Program-made: the position numbers and the translations under genes
NCBI RefSeq assembly: GCF_000613245.1
Contig: NZ_HG964938.1
Span: 444,752 to 508,751, forward strand
DNA: 64,000 bases
Direction: 5' to 3'
DNA from: Mycobacterium asiaticum DSM 44297
GTDB taxonomy: Bacteria; Actinomycetota; Actinomycetes; Mycobacteriales; Mycobacteriaceae
The notes under the pieces: generated by a model
Seen by the model: the letters and a program-made list of their open reading frames with translations, nothing else
What the model was told of the DNA's origin: nothing
The model's database searches: none
Shown here: positions 61,599-64,000 of the stretch, piece by piece
How the letters are laid out: each line of letters begins with the position of its first letter
Numbering within the stretch: position 1 is the stretch's first letter

Positions 61599-62816
61599 TC
61601 AAACGCGGGGGCCGCTTTCGGGCGGCGGAGCGGGCGGCTCGGCAACCGCTGTGGCACTGAGCTTCTTGAACCAAGCGAAGTGGTAGTTCGCCGATATTGC
61701 GTCCCCGGCAACACGGGCCTCGGTGGCAGCCAACAACATGCAGTTGAGCAGCTGCGCCAACTCGACGTCGGGGTATTGCGCCAGCACCTGATAGCGCAAG
61801 GTGTCCAGGTGAACCCGGAGCAGGTCGGCTTCCTGTTCGACGATTTCGCCACCGCCTGCGGCGGCCTTCGCCAAGGTGTGCGCCAACCGCGGCAAACCCT
61901 CGCGCCAGTGCGTCGCGGCGCCAAGCTCCCAATCCAGGTCGTCGACAACCGGCAGTTCGAAAGGTTCCACCGACGCCTCGATGTCGTCGGATTCGGACGG
62001 CCAGTTCGCCGATTCTCCCGGCGCGTAGGTCGCGGCGCGGGTCGTGGCACCGAGTAGCTCGGCGGCCCGGCCGCTGCGCCGCTGCGGTTCGGGCAGCCGT
62101 AGGCCCGCCGGGATCGCGATTCCCGGCGGTATCCAGCCATGGGCGAGATCGGTGACCAGTAGCGTCGTACCATCCAAGCGCTCCCCGATCGCCCAGTTCA
62201 CCCGCGGTTCCTGACGCGCGGCGAAAGCCAGCAGCCGGTCTAGCCGCCGATCACCGTCAGCCGCCTCATCGGCGCCGTCTGGCACCGACGGTGGCGCAAT
62301 CTCGTCCCGGATGGCAGGAATGACCTGCGTCTTGTGCAGATCGATCGGCGCGGGCACATCGTCGACCGGTGGTGCCACGTCCCGGATGGCCGGTAGCACC
62401 TGCGTCTTGTCCATGTCCACGCGGCCGCCGCCGTTGCCCAGCTGGGGCGGCGCGGTGGGCGGCTGCCTCAGATGTCTCAACTGCCTCATCGTCGAATCGA
62501 CCCTGCGCACCGCTTGGGCGCGGGCATCGCCGATGACTTGGGCTTCGGCGGCACGGCGCGCTGAATGCGCCAGTTCCGAGCGCCGGATCGCTCGCAGATC
62601 ATCGTTGGCCGACTTCGCAATGCGCTCCAGGTCGGCTCTGAGATAGTCTGCGAGCGTTGCGGTTTCGGCGTCACTCGCGGACAGCTCGGGCGGCCAAAGA
62701 CCTCCGATGACCCAAGGGGTGCAGTCGGGTGGAGCGCTGAAAGTCGGGACGGTCAGAGATTGCTGGGTCGCTCTGCGCAGCCGCTCACGCGCCGTTCTGC
62801 GACCGAAGATTCCCAC
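61599..62816 (-). CDS. DUF5632/DUF5631-type protein (Rv3899c-like)
   Basis: 405 residues. An N-terminal helix with SANDDLRAIRRSELAHSARRAAEAQV (about 70-95), a linker with two copies of KTQVxPAIRD (KTQVLPAIRDV and KTQVIPAIRDE) and a C-terminal globular domain from about residue 185 (RRLDRLLAFAARQEPRVNWAIGER to the end). The layout and size match Rv3899c, whose C-terminal half has been crystallised. It comes just before the YbaB-like gene and eccB2. GTG 62816 is used. Function unknown. Confidence 0.78.
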   Translation of the reverse strand: MGIFGRRTARERLRRATQQSLTVPTFSAPPDCTPWVIGGLWPPELSASDAETATLADYLRADLERIAKSANDDLRAIRRSELAHSARRAAEAQVIGDARAQAVRRVDSTMRQLRHLRQPPTAPPQLGNGGGRVDMDKTQVLPAIRDVAPPVDDVPAPIDLHKTQVIPAIRDEIAPPSVPDGADEAADGDRRLDRLLAFAARQEPRVNWAIGERLDGTTLLVTDLAHGWIPPGIAIPAGLRLPEPQRRSGRAAELLGATTRAATYAPGESANWPSESDDIEASVEPFELPVVDDLDWELGAATHWREGLPRLAHTLAKAAAGGGEIVEQEADLLRVHLDTLRYQVLAQYPDVELAQLLNCMLLAATEARVAGDAISANYHFAWFKKLSATAVAEPPAPPPESGPRV

Positions 62817-62907
62817 CGGCTAAGCGTACCGGCATCCAATCGGACCCGATTGCGGCAGCTGCGGACGGTGAATTGTGCGGCCCTCTATCGGTCGGTAGCG
62901 TGTGGCC

Positions 62908-63051
62908 ATGGCCGATTCTGCGTTGCAGCAGCAGCTCGACGAGGTGCGTGCATTGCTCGGTCGCGCACGAGAGTTGTTCGGCGCCAACCCAATCGAACCG
63001 CCGGTCGATATTGCCCCCGAGCCCGACGCCGCCAAGACCTGGCTGCCTTAG
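62908..63051 (+). CDS. Small ORF, 47 codons, helical
   Basis: Reads MADSALQQQLDEVRALLGRA, then RELFGANPIEPPVDIAPEPD and ends KTWLP. It is too short for usual ORF thresholds. The first 25 residues form a heptad-like amphipathic helix (L at positions 6, 10, 16, 17), and codon use is like that of the neighbours. It occupies the 239-base divergent gap between the Rv3899c-like gene and the gene at 63056, ending 5 bases before the latter's stop on the other strand. No known family. Confidence 0.4.
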   Translation: MADSALQQQLDEVRALLGRARELFGANPIEPPVDIAPEPDAAKTWLP

Positions 63052-63055
63052 GTTT

Positions 63056-63364
63056 TCAGTCGCACAGCCGCGCCCGAAGCTGGTGCGCCAATAGTTTTTC
63101 AATCGCCGCATCGAGATCGGCTGCCGTCGGAACCTCCGCGGACGGACTGTGGCCGGCCGCGACAATCTCCGCGCGCACTTCCAGTAATGCTTTGAGGCAC
63201 GACACGTCGGCGGTCAGCACAATCGCCTCCGCGAGAGTTTCGGCGTCCGTCTCCATCGCCGCTTCGCTCAGCGCAACACTGTGCAGATACCCGCCCCGGC
63301 ACGAGCGCACCAGGATGTGCCCGCTCGGGTGAACGGTGTCGAAGGCGGGATTGGCTTCAGTCAT
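63056..63364 (-). CDS. Small conserved protein, DUF2694-like
   Basis: 102 residues: MTEANPAFDTVHPSGHILVR, SCRGGYLHSVALSEAAMETDAETLAEAIVLTADVSCLKALLEVR, ending in an Arg-rich helix. It has the compact alpha/beta look of small ESX-associated proteins and lies 18 bases after the EspC-like gene. I recall a DUF2694 name for such proteins but am not certain. Function unknown. Confidence 0.6.
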   Translation of the reverse strand: MTEANPAFDTVHPSGHILVRSCRGGYLHSVALSEAAMETDAETLAEAIVLTADVSCLKALLEVRAEIVAAGHSPSAEVPTAADLDAAIEKLLAHQLRARLCD

Positions 63365-63382
63365 GGGTGCCGCTGACGTTAG

Positions 63383-63694
63383 TCATCCGTCGACGAGGCC
63401 GCCGAGTTTGTCGGCGGCTTCTTGTTCGTGCCGCTCCCACATCGCCGCTGACGTGTGCAGGCTCTCGGCGATGTCGGCATGATCGTCAGCCTGCTGTTCG
63501 TAGCACTGGCGTCTGACCTCGAGCAGCTCCCGGCCGGCTTCGCGAAGTTCGCCGAAGATCGGGCCCAGCGAGTCCAGGCTCGCCTGGATTGCGGGGTGCG
63601 ACGACGGCATCGCGCGTAGCTGCTCCGAGCTCTCCCGGTGCCGGACGGCGGCTTCTCGTAGCTGCGCCGGCACCACATGGATTCGATCTGCCAT
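63383..63694 (-). CDS. EspC-family (DUF2580) T7SS substrate-like protein
   Basis: 103 residues, helical hairpin: IHVVPAQLREAAVRHRESSEQL, then SLDSLGPIFGELREAGRELLEVRRQCYEQQADDHADIAESLHTSAAMWERHEQEAADKLGGLVDG. The first segment matches the EspC/EspF pattern LxVxPxxLxxxAxxHxxxxxxL, and the length is the usual 103. EspC-like proteins are secreted with ESX-1 and related systems. GGAGAC precedes ATG 63694. Confidence 0.75.
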   Translation of the reverse strand: MADRIHVVPAQLREAAVRHRESSEQLRAMPSSHPAIQASLDSLGPIFGELREAGRELLEVRRQCYEQQADDHADIAESLHTSAAMWERHEQEAADKLGGLVDG

Positions 63695-63718
63695 AGCTGT
63701 CTCCTTGGTGTGGGCCTC

Positions 63719-64000
63719 TCACGCTGTGATGGCCGACGGACGGGTTGGTGTGGGTGGGTCGGCTGCGGGCGGGGCCGGTCCCGCCGGCTGTGTCACCGGG
63801 GACGGCGGGTGTTGCCAACCTAGAAAGCTGGGCCCGGCGACCGCTGAGATGTGCTGAATCTGGCCTTCTAGCAGGGCTTGGCTGCGACCGAGGGCAAGTG
63901 CGTGCCGATCGGTGAACATGCCGATGTCCCCGGGGACGACCTGCGTCGGGTCGATCGGGTGTGCGACCGCACTCCCCGGTGGCGGAATGGTCATGCCCTG
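63719..64000 (-). CDS. C-terminal part of an ESX-associated protein, runs off the window
   Basis: The codons before the first ATG (63994) are still open to the window edge, so only the end of the gene is seen (94 codons). It contains DPTQVVPGDIGMFTDRHALALGRSQALL and ends in a proline-rich tail. A GDIGxFxxxHxxxxxG pattern is weakly like an NlpC/P60-type fold, not enough to assign. It is 24 bases before the EspC-like gene, so the two may be cotranscribed. Confidence 0.6.
   Translation of the reverse strand, partial: QGMTIPPPGSAVAHPIDPTQVVPGDIGMFTDRHALALGRSQALLEGQIQHISAVAGPSFLGWQHPPSPVTQPAGPAPPAADPPTPTRPSAITA

Noticed and set aside
1..64000. tRNA or rRNA genes, CRISPR arrays, transposase genes
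   Set aside because: I saw no cloverleaf-like sequence, no regularly spaced repeats and no transposase motif anywhere in the window. Short or diverged examples could have escaped reading by eye.

Overview
This is a high-GC mycobacterial chromosome segment. The central 26.4-54 kb carries, in inverted orientation, the origin-proximal gene order known from M. tuberculosis Rv0036c-Rv0058: dnaB (with inteins), rplI, rpsR, ssb, rpsF, Rv0052, Rv0051, ponA1, Rv0049, Rv0048c, Rv0047c, ino1, Rv0045c, Rv0044c, Rv0043c, Rv0042c, leuS, mtc28, Rv0039c, Rv0038, Rv0037c, Rv0036c. PE/PPE genes, an ESX-2-type secretion block and a DnaB intein of the M. tuberculosis type confirm Mycobacterium. Relations to Rv genes come from memory of the families and were not searched.

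Layout. 1-4.4 kb: part of an FAD oxidase gene, a GT4 glycosyltransferase, a heme catalase and a TauD-type dioxygenase. 4.4-5.3 kb: an SRPBCC/ArsR pair under a perfect 28-bp palindrome. 5.3-8.8 kb: a type VII secretion (T7SS) substrate-like module made of a small helical protein, an alpha/beta hydrolase with a helical N-terminus and a lipoprotein, facing an EspG-like gene. 8.8-18 kb: accessory metabolism (SDRs, a fused HadA/HadB-type dehydratase, NmrA/MarR pair, RibD_C reductase, DUF4262, TetR, a saccharopine-dehydrogenase-like protein and a flavin amine oxidase). 18.0-24.4 kb: a 6.4-kb block bounded by a 47/48-bp direct repeat that is the 3' end of the amine oxidase gene. It holds an MFS pump, a PIG-L deacetylase, two paralogous SDRs, an HxlR-SCP2 regulator and a MarR regulator. 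24.5-26.4 kb: a divergent XRE/SDR pair.

26.4-37 kb is the replication, ribosome and cell-wall block. DnaB carries two inteins: a 139-aa class 3 mini-intein in the Walker A loop and a 425-aa class 1 intein with a LAGLIDADG endonuclease. ponA1 reads with a single-base frameshift. 37-54 kb is conserved core, interrupted by a TetR-SDR-OYE insertion at 40.9-43.6 kb and an SDR at 45.9 kb.

54-64 kb is an ESX-2-type block on the minus strand. From the right edge it runs: a partial gene, an EspC-like protein, a DUF2694-like protein, Rv3899c-like, Rv3898c-like, eccB2, eccC2, PE, PPE. It stops at PPE and abuts the Rv0036c homologue, so esxC/esxD, espG2, eccD2, mycP2, eccE2 and eccA2 do not follow. This looks like a rearrangement breakpoint.

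Regulation is unusually legible: paired operator-like boxes sit at the MarR/NmrA, MarR/SDR, TetR/SDR/OYE and HxlR/MFS/SDR promoters, and several genes have leaderless-type starts with a TANNNT element 6-9 bases before the start codon.
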